A stretch of 39,083 bases of DNA from Rhodospirillales bacterium (GTDB lineage: Bacteria; Pseudomonadota; Alphaproteobacteria; Rhodospirillales; Shumkoniaceae). The position numbers and the translations under genes were made by a program. The notes under the pieces are model-generated. The model ran no database searches. It saw nothing but the letters and a program-made list of their open reading frames with translations, and was not told the DNA's origin. Positions 22,487 through 31,450 of the stretch are shown piece by piece (position 1 is the first letter of the stretch; every line of letters begins with the position of its first letter). Where the stretch lies: assembly GCA_028281785.1 (NCBI GenBank), contig JANQJG010000216.1, forward strand, positions 1 to 39,083. Reading direction: 5' to 3'.

Positions 22487-24199
22487 ATGGACTTGTTCGC
22501 CACCAGACCGACGGGACAGGACCCCGCGACACACAGCTCCGGCAACGGATCTGGTTCCGGCGCGGCCCTGTCGAGTCTCCTGGAATCGTTCCGCGATGTC
22601 CTCCGCAAGTCGGGCGCCTTGATGCAGAGCGGCTCCGGAGCGCATTCGAGGGCGCTCGGCGACATCGCCGGCAAGAACACATATGAGCCGGCGCGCACGT
22701 CGCGAAGCGTGGACGACCGCTACAGAGACCGGGATTCCAGGACGGACGATCCCCCCGACCGGCCACGCGGGGACGCCACCCCGAGGGAACCGGAGCAGAC
22801 CCGGAGCGCTGACCGCTCCCGCGACAAACAGCTGTTGTCCGAGGGCTTCGCGAGCGACTCCGTGACACCGAACCCGCCTCCCACGAACGGCGAGCCCCCG
22901 GCGCAAAGACCGGTCGAGGCTCAAGTCGAGGATGAACCCTTGAGTGGCGGCGAAACCCCGACAAGCGGTGTGTCGGACGCCAATTCGTCTCAGGCGAGCA
23001 CGCCCGGCAGCACGGCCCCCGCAGCTGACCACCCATCGACAGCGCAGGCCGCGGCGAATGGATCGCAGGCTTTGGCGAATGGATCGCAGGCTACGGCCAA
23101 GACGACTTCCGGCAATTCGCAGGCAGCGGCCAACAACACCCAGGCTTCAACGCCGATGGACGGCGCTGAAAGTCAGCCGCACGCGAACGGCGCGCCGAAA
23201 CCGGCGGCGGCGCCATCCAGCCGGCCCGCGCAAGTGACCACGCCACAAAACTCGGCACCGGGAACCACTCCCGAGACGGCAAACCAGATGAATCCCGCCA
23301 GTTCCGAGCAGGCGGCCGTTCTCGCGCGCAACATCGGCCGTGGGAATCAGCTGTCGATCCAGACCCAGGTCAGCCGCGAGAGCGAGACCGTCGTTTCGCA
23401 GCCCGCCTCGAACCTGTCCGCCTCGACCGTGATCCTGGGCAATGCCGTCAAGCCCACCGGAGCGGCCAATGCGACCATGCACGGGCAAGCAGACGCACCG
23501 CAATCCAACGGCGCTTTGGCTGGAACGCAGCCACCCGGTTTCGTCCCACCCGCCAGTCCGGCGAACACGACGCCCGTGCCAGGCAGCGGAACCATGAGCG
23601 CGAGAGGCCAAGCCGGACCAGTCGGGACCGGTGCGGGAACGGCCACGACGTCCGGGCTTTCCGGCGGAGCCGACGCCATGGCAGCGCCCGGCGGATCGAC
23701 CGGCGCGTCCACCGAGGCTGGGCAACCCGCGGCCGCGACCCGAGTGAAAACGCCGCAGCGCCCGCCGGCCGCTCGCAGCCCGGTCGTCGATCAGGTTTCG
23801 GTCCAGATCACAAAGGCGCTCAAGGCCGGTGTCGACCGCATCCATATCCAGCTCAAGCCCGCCTCCATGGGGCGCGTGGACGTGCAGATGGAAATTGGCT
23901 TCGACGGGCGCGTGAATGCGGTCGTGACCGCGGACAACAAGGAAACGCTGGACCTTCTGCAACGCGATGCGCGGGATCTCCAAAAGGCCCTGCAGGACGC
24001 CGGCTTCGATACGGACTCAGGCAGCCTGAACTTCAGCCTGCGGGGTGAAAACGGCGGTGAGTCGAGCGAAAACGCACTGGCGGACGCGGGATCGAACGCC
24101 CCCGAGCCCGGCTCCGAGGAACAGGCTTCGGACGAGATACCGGCAGCCTTCATGACCGACGGACTCCGCGCCGACGGCCGGATCGACATCCGCGCCTAG
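22487..24199 (+). CDS. fliK: Flagellar hook-length control protein FliK
   Basis: A 570-residue protein. Residues about 1-425 are a low-complexity Ala/Gly/Ser/Pro/Thr-rich region of the kind that acts as a molecular ruler. Residues about 430-525 are the Flg_hook domain: VSVQITKALKAGVDRIHIQL, PASMGRVDVQMEI and LDLLQRDARDLQKAL, which switches the export apparatus from hook to filament subunits. The ruler contains a 21-base-period duplication (23053-23092). The ATG follows GAGAAGG at a normal distance and lies about 28 bases after the sigma-54 start. It is the first gene of the hook operon with flgD and flgE. The length is within the wide range for the family. A second FliK-like protein is encoded at 36726. 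Confidence 0.9.
   Translation: MDLFATRPTGQDPATHSSGNGSGSGAALSSLLESFRDVLRKSGALMQSGSGAHSRALGDIAGKNTYEPARTSRSVDDRYRDRDSRTDDPPDRPRGDATPREPEQTRSADRSRDKQLLSEGFASDSVTPNPPPTNGEPPAQRPVEAQVEDEPLSGGETPTSGVSDANSSQASTPGSTAPAADHPSTAQAAANGSQALANGSQATAKTTSGNSQAAANNTQASTPMDGAESQPHANGAPKPAAAPSSRPAQVTTPQNSAPGTTPETANQMNPASSEQAAVLARNIGRGNQLSIQTQVSRESETVVSQPASNLSASTVILGNAVKPTGAANATMHGQADAPQSNGALAGTQPPGFVPPASPANTTPVPGSGTMSARGQAGPVGTGAGTATTSGLSGGADAMAAPGGSTGASTEAGQPAAATRVKTPQRPPAARSPVVDQVSVQITKALKAGVDRIHIQLKPASMGRVDVQMEIGFDGRVNAVVTADNKETLDLLQRDARDLQKALQDAGFDTDSGSLNFSLRGENGGESSENALADAGSNAPEPGSEEQASDEIPAAFMTDGLRADGRIDIRA
23053..23092 (+). repeat. Tandem duplication within the fliK ruler
   Basis: GGCGAATGGATCGCAGGCT occurs at 23053-23071 and again at 23074-23092, a 21-base period that repeats A-N-G-S-Q-A in frame. 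Repeat copy number in this region would change the ruler length without a frameshift. Confidence 0.8.
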
Positions 24200-24212
24200 A
24201 GGAGGACACACC

Positions 24213-24911
24213 ATGCTTCTATCAGGAGTGGGCTCGGCCCTCGACCCGACCAGCCAGTCGAGTGCCAATCAGGCGGGCCTGAACGAGGACCTCAACGCGT
24301 TCCTCAACCTGCTGGTCACCCAGCTTCAGCATCAAGATCCGCTGGATCCGATGGATGCCACCGAGTTCACCTCGCAGTTGGTGCAGTTCGCCAGTGTCGA
24401 GCAGCAGATCTACGCGAACTCCAATCTCGAGGAGTTGCTGCGCCTCCAGGAAACGTCGCAGATCACCAGTATGGTCGACTATCTCGGCACCACCGTCGAG
24501 GTACTCGGTGACCGCTTCAACCTCGAGAATGGCAGCGCTGAGTTCAACTACGCGCTGGCCGCCAAGGCCAGGGAGACCACGATCACCATCAAGGACGAAG
24601 ATGGCGAGGTGGTTTACACCACAAGTGGAGAGACCGAGACCGGCAAGCATAACTTCGTCTGGGATGGCAAGGACAGCGATGGCAACGACCTGGAGGATGG
24701 GATCTACACGGTGACCGTGTCGGCCACGGATCCCGACGGTGAGCTCATCGCCGTCGCCCAGTCGGTCACCGGCCGGGTGACCGGAGCCGGAGCCGACGAC
24801 GGCAAGGTGATCCTGATGATGGGCGATATCGCGTTCCTCCTGGACGACGTCATCTCGGTCAAGGAAACCGAGAAGCCTCCTCCTCAGGAGGAAGAGCCAA
24901 CCCAGAGCTGA
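24213..24911 (+). CDS. flgD: Flagellar hook capping protein FlgD
   Basis: A 232-residue protein. The N-terminal segment LNAFLNLLVTQLQHQDPLDPMDATEFTSQL is the FlgD signature that is needed for export and hook-tip binding. It is followed by VEQQIYANSNLEELL and a C-terminal beta domain containing FVWDGKDSDGNDLEDGIYTV (FLG-like and Tudor-like folds). FlgD caps the growing hook so that FlgE subunits can add, and is discarded later. AGAGGAGG lies just upstream of the ATG, 13 bases after fliK. The acidic Pro-rich tail (KPPPQEEEPTQS) is short and probably disordered. Identification is secure. Confidence 0.95.
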   Translation: MLLSGVGSALDPTSQSSANQAGLNEDLNAFLNLLVTQLQHQDPLDPMDATEFTSQLVQFASVEQQIYANSNLEELLRLQETSQITSMVDYLGTTVEVLGDRFNLENGSAEFNYALAAKARETTITIKDEDGEVVYTTSGETETGKHNFVWDGKDSDGNDLEDGIYTVTVSATDPDGELIAVAQSVTGRVTGAGADDGKVILMMGDIAFLLDDVISVKETEKPPPQEEEPTQS

Positions 24912-24995
24912 GGATGACGTTGTCCACAGACGAGGCGCGTCGCGCGCAGACGGAATTGAGCCGGCCCCAGTGCCGCTGAAACGAAGGAGAAGACC

Positions 24996-27092
24996 ATGAG
25001 CCTGTTCGGTGCAATGTTCTCAGGTGTCTCGGGGCTTACCGCCCAGAGCAGCGCCATGGGCGCGGTGTCGGACAACATCACCAATGTCAGCACCATCGGC
25101 TACAAGAGCACGGACGTCCACTTCCAGACGCTGGTGACGAAGCAGGTCTCGGCCACCTTCTACTCCGCCGGCGGCGTGCAATCGAAGCCGCGCCAGCGAA
25201 CCGAGGTTCAGGGCCTTCTGCAGGCCTCGACTTCCCAGACCGACATCGCGATATCCGGTCAGGGGTTCTTCGTGGTCAACGAGGCGGCACGGCCGACCAT
25301 CTCCAATCAGTACCTCTACTCGCGGGCCGGCTCGTTCATCATGGATTCGGAAGGTTTTCTGCGGAACGCTCAGGGCTACTACCTGCAGGCTTGGCCCACC
25401 GACCCGGCGGGCAACGTGATCAGCACCGATCCCGACAACATTCCCGTCTCCAACCAGAACATCATCTCCACCGATTACCTGGAGACGGTGAATCTGAGCC
25501 GCGTCGGCGGCACCGCGGCGGCGACCTCGCAGATCAGAATCGGTGCCAACCTGCCGGACGCCGACCCCTACGATCCCAATGTCGGTATGTCCCAGAGCGG
25601 GTTTCAGAAGACCGACGTGCAGTTCTTCGACTCCCTCGGCAACGCCAACACGATCAGCTTCCAATATCTGAAATCGCCGCGGGAAAACTCATGGGACGTG
25701 GTGGTCGAGCCCCCTTCCGGAGCGTCCGTGCTGACACTGCTGGACGGGACCCCCGTCAACCCCAGGGTGTATGGCAGCCAGGGCTTGCTGGAATTCACCT
25801 CGCGTCCGGCCGACGGATCGACGGTGGTGATCGATGGCATCACATACGAGTTCGACGACGACGGCAGCTTCAACGGTGGCAACACCCAGGTGGACGTGAG
25901 CGGCAATACGACCCTGGCCCAGGACGTCTCCACCCTGCTCGCCGCCATTCGCGCCGCCGATTCCGACTTCGACACGTCCAACAACCGCGTGGCGCTGAGT
26001 TCCAACAGCACGACCACCCTCGTCTTTCGCGAGGACGGCACGGACGCGATTTCGGTGAATCCAGTCGGCCTCCTCGACGCCAGCGGCACGCCCGTGACCC
26101 GGCAGACATCGGCCATAACCATCCAGAAGGTTCACGCCGACTACGCGGATACCACGCAGCTCCAATTCGCCGCCAACCCCTCGAATGGCGACACGATCGT
26201 CGTCAACGGCAACACCTACACCTTCGACACAACCGGTGCCGAGGCGGCCGGCGACGGCGACAACACCATCGACGCCTCGGGCACCCTGGCCCAAACCTTG
26301 GCCGACCTCGAGGCCGCGATCGAAGCCGTCGATCCGGAGATGTCCGGCGATCGCGTGCGGGTTCGCGAGGCCAGCAACAGCGGCGGCGTCGATACACTTG
26401 TTCTCTCCTCGCTGCCGAGCGGCTCCTACACCGTCGACGCCTCGGGCCTGACGGCGGCTCCCACGGAGCCCGATGGCACCGCCTTCGCCAGCCTTGCCGC
26501 CATAACCGTCGATACCCAGTACGCGATCAATTTCGATTCAGGCGGCATGCCCTCCTCCTTCAATGTCGCCCAGGTCGAGGTGCTGGGCTTCGCCAGCGGC
26601 GCCGCCGACATGGACGACGATGCCGCCAACAGCCCGCGAATCGACATCGACTTCGGCTCGATCGGCGAGGCCGACGGCATGACCCAGTATGGCGAGGACT
26701 TCACACCGGTGTTCATCACCCAGAACGGATCGCAGTTCGGCACCTTCGCGGGCGTGACGATCACCACCGACGGTCTTGTGACGGCGCTGTTCGACAATGG
26801 CGAGACGCGAATCATCTACAAGATCCCGGTCGCCACCTTCATCAACCCCAACGCCCTGGAATCGCGGACCGGCAATGTTTGGAACGCGACCCAGGCCTCG
26901 GGCGACTTCACCCTGCGCGTCGCCGACAACGGCCCCGCGGGACAGATAGCCCAAGGCGCTCTCGAAGCCTCGACCGTCGATATCGGCGAGGAATTCACCA
27001 AGATGATCGTCGTCCAGCGCGCCTATTCAGCGAGCACCAAGGTCATCCGTACCGCCGACGAGATGCTCGAGGAGCTGACGCGCGTCAAGTAA
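24996..27092 (+). CDS. flgE: Flagellar hook protein FlgE, large form
   Basis: A 698-residue protein, much longer than the roughly 400 of enteric FlgE. The N-terminal SLFGAMFSGVSGLTAQS and DNITNVSTIGYKS, and the C-terminal EFTKMIVVQRAYSASTKVI, are the rod/hook D0 segments. The extra length is central: two related modules at residues about 265-362 and 390-484 (each G-x-T-[IV]-V-[IV]-[DN]-G-x-T-Y-x-F-D, then LAQ and a helix, then a strand) probably form surface domains. FlgE builds the hook outside the outer membrane. The start has GAAGGAG upstream. A strong stem-loop follows the gene, ending this operon. Confidence 0.95.
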   Translation: MSLFGAMFSGVSGLTAQSSAMGAVSDNITNVSTIGYKSTDVHFQTLVTKQVSATFYSAGGVQSKPRQRTEVQGLLQASTSQTDIAISGQGFFVVNEAARPTISNQYLYSRAGSFIMDSEGFLRNAQGYYLQAWPTDPAGNVISTDPDNIPVSNQNIISTDYLETVNLSRVGGTAAATSQIRIGANLPDADPYDPNVGMSQSGFQKTDVQFFDSLGNANTISFQYLKSPRENSWDVVVEPPSGASVLTLLDGTPVNPRVYGSQGLLEFTSRPADGSTVVIDGITYEFDDDGSFNGGNTQVDVSGNTTLAQDVSTLLAAIRAADSDFDTSNNRVALSSNSTTTLVFREDGTDAISVNPVGLLDASGTPVTRQTSAITIQKVHADYADTTQLQFAANPSNGDTIVVNGNTYTFDTTGAEAAGDGDNTIDASGTLAQTLADLEAAIEAVDPEMSGDRVRVREASNSGGVDTLVLSSLPSGSYTVDASGLTAAPTEPDGTAFASLAAITVDTQYAINFDSGGMPSSFNVAQVEVLGFASGAADMDDDAANSPRIDIDFGSIGEADGMTQYGEDFTPVFITQNGSQFGTFAGVTITTDGLVTALFDNGETRIIYKIPVATFINPNALESRTGNVWNATQASGDFTLRVADNGPAGQIAQGALEASTVDIGEEFTKMIVVQRAYSASTKVIRTADEMLEELTRVK

Positions 27093-27124
27093 TCCGTTTC
27101 CGCAAGCCCACCGTCCCAAGCCCA

Positions 27125-27163
27125 GGGCCCCGGTTGGCGACTTCCATGCCGTCGCCGGGGCCC
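27125..27163 (+). terminator. Strong stem-loop after flgE
   Basis: GGGCCCC plus GGCGAC pairs with GTCGCC plus GGGGCCC around a 9-base loop, giving 13 pairs with a small bulge. It starts 33 bases after the flgE stop. No T-tract follows, so termination may be incomplete or Rho-aided, but position and strength fit an operon end. Confidence 0.6.
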
Positions 27164-27344
27164 GCCCATATTGGAGCATGCTCCCGCGGCCGCTACCGGC
27201 AAGTTCTGGTACTAAGTGTCCCGATCGCGAGATTCGATACATCGGATCTGGCGTGAATCGGCACAGCAACTTGTTGATTCTCGTATGATTCAGCTTCCGA
27301 AGTCGGCCACGCATAATGCGCCGAACCCCGGAACCATCACGCTA

Positions 27345-27357
27345 GGCAAGTTTTGCC
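27345..27357. promoter_or_regulatory. Palindrome GGCAA-GTT-TTGCC upstream of fliF
   Basis: An inverted repeat with the same GGCAA-N3-TTGCC pattern as the site upstream of flagellin (488-502). It lies about 100 bases before the fliF start and six bases before a CtrA-like box. In Caulobacter, FlbD represses the fliF promoter through an ftr site near the CtrA site. An equivalent autoregulatory role is inferred. Confidence 0.45.
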
Positions 27358-27362
27358 CAGGG

Positions 27363-27377
27363 TTAACCAGTTTTTCA
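27363..27377 (+). promoter_or_regulatory. CtrA-like box upstream of fliF
   Basis: TTAACCAGTTTTTCA matches TTAA-N7-TTAA with one mismatch in the second half site, and contains the half site TTAACCA. It lies about 80 bases before the fliF start. CtrA activation of early flagellar operons is known in alphaproteobacteria; binding here is inferred. The remainder of the 27093-27450 gap shows no gene. Confidence 0.4.
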
Positions 27378-27450
27378 CGATGCCAGACCTAGGGTCGTGA
27401 CACTGACTTGTATGGGCCCGTCCCGCGCCGTTGCGTCGGCCGAGGGCAGC

Positions 27451-29106
27451 ATGGCCTGGGGAGGAAAAGTGGACACGATTCTGCAGACCCTGCGGAACTT
27501 GGGCACGATGCGCCTCGTGCTGATGGGCGGCGTGCTCGTCGGCGTGATCGCTTTCTTTGTCTTCCTCATGGCGCGCGTCGCGACGCCGCAGATGGCCCTG
27601 CTCTACGGCGATCTCGATTCGGCTGACACGACGCGGATCACGGCCGAACTCGACGGCATGGGCGTCCAATACGAGATCCGGGACGAAGGAAGGTCGATCT
27701 ATGTGCCCTCGGAAAGGGTCTCGCGGCTCCGGGTGGCGATGGCCGAACAGGGCCTGCCCAGCGGCGGTACGATCGGCTATGAGATTTTCGACGACTCCGG
27801 ATCCATCGGAACCACCAACTTCGTCCAGAACGTCAACCTCGTCCGCGCCCTCGAAGGCGAGCTCGCGCGCACCATCGCGGCGATAGACAGCGTTCGCTCG
27901 GCCCGGGTTCATCTGGTGATGCCGCAACGGCAGCTGTTCAGCCGCGAGCGTCAGGAGCCGAGCGCCTCGGTCATTCTCAAGATGCGCGGCGCGATCCGCC
28001 TCGACCGCGAGCAGGTCTCGGCCATCCAGCACCTGGTGGCGGCCGCCGTTCCGCGCCTTTCGCCGAACCGCATCTCCATTGTCGATGGGAGAGGCAGCCT
28101 GCTCGCTCGGGGCTTCGAGGAGGAGGACGATGTCGCGGCCATGGCGGCAAAGGCCGACGAGCGCCGCCGCACCTACGAGACCCGGCTGGCCCGCACGATC
28201 GAAGAAATGATCGAGCAGGCCGTCGGCTACGGCAAGGTTCGCGCCGAGGTGCGCGCGGATATGGACTTCGACCGCATCAGCACGAGCGAGGAGCAGTTCG
28301 ATCCGGATGGCCGGGTGATGCGCTCGACCCAGACGCTCGAGGAGACGTTGTCGAGCAGCGAGGCCGAGCAGCTTCCGGTCACGGTCGCGAACAACCTTCC
28401 CGATGGCCAGCCCGACGGCGGCGAAGGCGCAAGCGCGAGCACTTCCGAGAATCGCGTCGAGGAGACGGTCAACTACGAAATCTCGAAAAAGGTCATCAAC
28501 CATGTGCGCGAGGCGGGGGTCGTCAGAAGGCTTTCCGTGGCCGTTCTGGTCGACGGCACCTACAACGTCGGAGAGAACGGCCAGCGCGTTTACGAACCGC
28601 GCGAGAAAGAAGAGATGGATCAAATCGCCAATCTCGTGCGGGGCGCCATCGGCTTCGAGAGCGAGCGGGGCGACAGCCTGGAAGTGATCAACATGCAGTT
28701 CGCTTCCGAGGACGAGGGCGAAGCCGACTCCCTGGTCCTGTTTTTCGGCCTCGACAAGAACGATCTGCTGCGCATGGCCGAGTTCCTGGTCCTCGTCATC
28801 GTCGCTCTTCTCGTCATTCTGCTGATCGTCCGGCCGTTGGTCACCCGGGCCTTCGAGGCCGTGCCGGCGGCATCGACCGGCGGCGGCGACGGCCGGCTGC
28901 TCTCGGACGAGCGCATGGATACACCCGCCCTGACCGGCCCCTCGGACCGAGGCGAGGACGACGAGGACTTCGAGGATCTGATCGATATCGACCGCGTGGA
29001 AGGCCGGGTGAAAGCCTCCTCGGTCAAAAAGGTGGGGGAGATCGTCGACAAGCACCCGGGCGAGGCGTTGGCGATCGTCCGCTCGTGGATGTACCAGGAG
29101 GGATAA
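27451..29106 (+). CDS. fliF: Flagellar MS-ring protein FliF
   Basis: A 551-residue protein. Transmembrane segment 1 is about residues 20-42 ([20 protein letters not shown]). The periplasmic YscJ/FliF ring domains include [20 protein letters not shown] and [14 protein letters not shown]-like sequence. Transmembrane segment 2 is about 441-465. The C-terminus [20 protein letters not shown] is the FliG-binding helix. FliF forms the inner-membrane ring on which the motor and export gate assemble. The ATG at 27451 is used; a GTG at 27469 with GGAGG four bases upstream gives [12 protein letters not shown] and is a serious alternative. A GTG at 27397 is unlikely. First gene of the operon fliF-fliG-fliH-fliN-motA-flbD-flhA-flhG. 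Confidence 0.93.
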   Translation: MAWGGKVDTILQTLRNLGTMRLVLMGGVLVGVIAFFVFLMARVATPQMALLYGDLDSADTTRITAELDGMGVQYEIRDEGRSIYVPSERVSRLRVAMAEQGLPSGGTIGYEIFDDSGSIGTTNFVQNVNLVRALEGELARTIAAIDSVRSARVHLVMPQRQLFSRERQEPSASVILKMRGAIRLDREQVSAIQHLVAAAVPRLSPNRISIVDGRGSLLARGFEEEDDVAAMAAKADERRRTYETRLARTIEEMIEQAVGYGKVRAEVRADMDFDRISTSEEQFDPDGRVMRSTQTLEETLSSSEAEQLPVTVANNLPDGQPDGGEGASASTSENRVEETVNYEISKKVINHVREAGVVRRLSVAVLVDGTYNVGENGQRVYEPREKEEMDQIANLVRGAIGFESERGDSLEVINMQFASEDEGEADSLVLFFGLDKNDLLRMAEFLVLVIVALLVILLIVRPLVTRAFEAVPAASTGGGDGRLLSDERMDTPALTGPSDRGEDDEDFEDLIDIDRVEGRVKASSVKKVGEIVDKHPGEALAIVRSWMYQEG

Positions 29107-29110
29107 CGGG

Positions 29111-30130
29111 TTGGCTCGCGTCAAGGACGACTACCGAAGCCTGAGCGGTCAGCAAAAGGCCGCCGTCTTCATGCTTTCGCTGGGCACCGAGCACTCATCG
29201 CGCCTGTTCGCGCTGATGGACGACGACGAGATCCGCGAGCTCTCCCAGACCATGGCCGCGCTGGGCACCGTCAACGCGTCGGTGATCGAGCGCCTATACG
29301 TCGATTTCGCCGACCAGCTGTCGTCGTCCGGTTCGCTGGTCGGCTCGTTCGACAGCACCGAGAGGCTTCTCAAGGAAAGCCTTCCGCCGGAGCGCGTCCA
29401 CCAGATCATGGAAGAGATCCGCGGTCCCGCCGGCCGCACCATGTGGGACAAGCTGGGCAACGTCAACGAGGCGGTGCTCGCCAACTATTTCAAGAACGAG
29501 TATCCGCAGACCGTTGCCGTCGTGATGTCGAAGATCCGCCCCGACCATGCCGCCAGGGTGCTCTCGGTCCTGCCCGAGAACTTCGCCATGGAGGTCGTGA
29601 TGCGGATGCTGCGCATGGAGGCCGTCCAGAAGGAGGTCCTCGACCATGTCGAACGCACCCTGCGCACGGAGTTCATGACCAATCTCGCGCGCACCTCCCG
29701 CCGCGATTCGCATGAAATGATGGCGGAAATCTTCAACAACCTGGACCGCTCCGCCGAGAACCGCTTCATGACGGCGCTGGAGGAGCGGAATCGCGAATCG
29801 GCGGATCGGATCAAGCAGCTGATGTTTACCTTCGACGACCTGATCCGCGTCGACGGCTCCGGCATTCAGACGCTGCTCCGCCAAGTCGAGAAGGACCAGC
29901 TCGCCTTGGCCCTCAAGGGCGCCTCGGACGATGTGAAGAACCTCTTCTTCCAGAACATGTCCGAGCGCGCGGGCAAGATGATGCAGGAGGACATGGAGGC
30001 CATGGGTCCCGTGCGGCTGCGCGACGTCGACGAGGCGCAGGCCTCCATCGTGGCAACCGCCAAGGCGCTCGCGGAAAGCGGCGAGATCGTCATCGCCGGC
30101 GGCGGCGAGGATGACGAGCTGGTGTACTGA
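29111..30130 (+). CDS. fliG: Flagellar motor switch protein FliG
   Basis: A 339-residue protein. [17 protein letters not shown] starts the FliF-binding domain, [15 protein letters not shown] is the middle-domain EHPQ-type motif, and the C-terminal domain with [30 protein letters not shown] contacts the stator. FliG turns stator ion flow into rotation and sits under the MS ring. The start is a TTG at 29111 with AGGAGGG at a good distance, four bases after fliF; no ATG fits the conserved N-terminus. Length and motifs are typical. Confidence 0.95.
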   Translation: MARVKDDYRSLSGQQKAAVFMLSLGTEHSSRLFALMDDDEIRELSQTMAALGTVNASVIERLYVDFADQLSSSGSLVGSFDSTERLLKESLPPERVHQIMEEIRGPAGRTMWDKLGNVNEAVLANYFKNEYPQTVAVVMSKIRPDHAARVLSVLPENFAMEVVMRMLRMEAVQKEVLDHVERTLRTEFMTNLARTSRRDSHEMMAEIFNNLDRSAENRFMTALEERNRESADRIKQLMFTFDDLIRVDGSGIQTLLRQVEKDQLALALKGASDDVKNLFFQNMSERAGKMMQEDMEAMGPVRLRDVDEAQASIVATAKALAESGEIVIAGGGEDDELVY

Positions 30131-30133
30131 CCC

Positions 30134-31042
30134 ATGCCCACCGCACAAAAATTCCTGTTCGACCGGACCTTCGACCTTCCCCGCCCTCCGCCAGGGAGCG
30201 AGCTCGACGTGGAGAACGACAACGAGGCCCTCGCCGAGACGGTTTCGGAGGGGGAGGCTCCGGTCAACTATACGGAAAGCGACCTCGACGATGCCCGGCA
30301 GGCCGGTTTCTCGGCCGGCCGCGAAGAGGGCCGAAGGGAAGGCCTGGAGGGTCAGGAAAAGCTCATCGCCGATGCCTTGAGCACGATCGCCGACCGTCTG
30401 AAGGACCTGATCTGTATCGAGGACGAACATCACGCGGCAACCGAACGTCAGGCGTTGGCCGTTATGACGACCGCGGCGCGCAAGGTGCTGCCTGACCTCA
30501 GCGAGCGTTTTGCGCTGGGCGAGATCGAGCACCTGACGCGGGATCTGCTCGAACGGCTTCGTCACGATTCCCGTGTGACGGTTCGCGTCCATCCGGACCT
30601 CGCGGATGCCCTCACCTCCCGTTTCGACGATCTCGCATCGGAGCTGGCGGCCAGAAGCGAGCTATCGGTGCTGGGAGATGCCCATGTTGCGCTGGGCGAT
30701 TGCCGGCTCGAATGGGGCGACGGCGGCGCCGAACGCCGGGTCGAAGCCTTGCTGGGCGAAATGGACGCGATCATCAGCCGAAATCTGGACGGACTGGAGT
30801 CCGGCTCGACCGCTCCCGACGCGCAAAACGAGGCCGCTGCGGCCACGCCCCCCGGCGAGACGACGGACCCCCAGGTATCGGAGCTTCGACAGGCGCAGGA
30901 GACAATCACTCGCCTGGCCGAGACCGGCACATCCCAAACTGACGAGCCTCGGTCGGGAAGGTCCGGGCGGAAAGCCGCTGCCGACCCCGACGACGGCGTG
31001 GAGACGGTTCCCGTTTCGCCGCCCCCCGGCGATCCGGCATGA
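30134..31042 (+). CDS. fliH: Flagellar export ATPase regulator FliH-like protein
   Basis: A 302-residue protein. The N-terminus has a conserved alphaproteobacterial FliH beginning (KFLFDRTFDLPRPP), then a G-x3-G helix region (AGFSAGREEGRREGLEGQ). The C-terminal domain VTVRVHPDLADAL...LGDCRLEWGDGGAERR is typical of FliH/SctL stator proteins. FliH holds the FliI ATPase in check and links it to the C ring through FliN, whose gene follows. Residues after about 225 form an acidic, Pro/Ala-rich tail of some 75 residues that is longer than usual and probably disordered. It starts four bases after fliG. Confidence 0.88.
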   Translation: MPTAQKFLFDRTFDLPRPPPGSELDVENDNEALAETVSEGEAPVNYTESDLDDARQAGFSAGREEGRREGLEGQEKLIADALSTIADRLKDLICIEDEHHAATERQALAVMTTAARKVLPDLSERFALGEIEHLTRDLLERLRHDSRVTVRVHPDLADALTSRFDDLASELAARSELSVLGDAHVALGDCRLEWGDGGAERRVEALLGEMDAIISRNLDGLESGSTAPDAQNEAAAATPPGETTDPQVSELRQAQETITRLAETGTSQTDEPRSGRSGRKAAADPDDGVETVPVSPPPGDPA

Positions 31043-31078
31043 CCGAGCGAGGTATGACCCCGATGGCAGGAAATGATC

Positions 31079-31438
31079 ATGGCTGAGGATCAAAATCTGG
31101 AACTCGAAGATCTGGAGAAAGACGCCGGAGCCGAGGCACAGCCGGAGCCCGAAGCGGAGATGGTCGTGGATATCGACGATCTCCCGCAGAGCACCCAGGA
31201 GCTGGAGGCCGTCTACGACATCCCGGTTCAAGTCTCCGCCGTCCTTGGCAAGGCCTCGATGCAGGTAAGCCAGCTCCTGAAGCTGGGCCGAGGCGCCGTT
31301 GTCGAGCTCGACCGGAAGGTCGGCGAGGCGATTGACATCTATGTCAACAACCGCCTCGTCGCCCGTGGCGAGGTCGTCGTCGTCGAGGACCGCCTCGGCG
31401 TGACCATGACCGAGATCGTCAAGACCGATCGGTCGTGA
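31079..31438 (+). CDS. fliN: Flagellar motor switch protein FliN
   Basis: A 119-residue protein. After an acidic N-terminal segment, residues about 42-115 are a SpoA/FliN domain: VYDIPVQVSAVLGKASMQ, LLKLGRGAVVELDRKVGEA, IYVNNRLVARGEVVVVEDRLGVTM. FliN forms the base of the C ring and docks FliH and CheY. The ATG at 31079 has AGGAAA at a good distance; an ATG two codons upstream (31073) is less well placed. It lies between fliH and motA in the fliF operon. FliM is not in this window. Confidence 0.95.
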   Translation: MAEDQNLELEDLEKDAGAEAQPEPEAEMVVDIDDLPQSTQELEAVYDIPVQVSAVLGKASMQVSQLLKLGRGAVVELDRKVGEAIDIYVNNRLVARGEVVVVEDRLGVTMTEIVKTDRS

Positions 31439-31450
31439 GGAGAGTTGGCG

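Noticed and set aside
27260-27274. CGGCACAGCAACTTG upstream of fliF as a sigma-54 promoter
   Set aside because: The -12 GC is replaced by TG at the correct spacing; the box resembles TTGT one base out of place.
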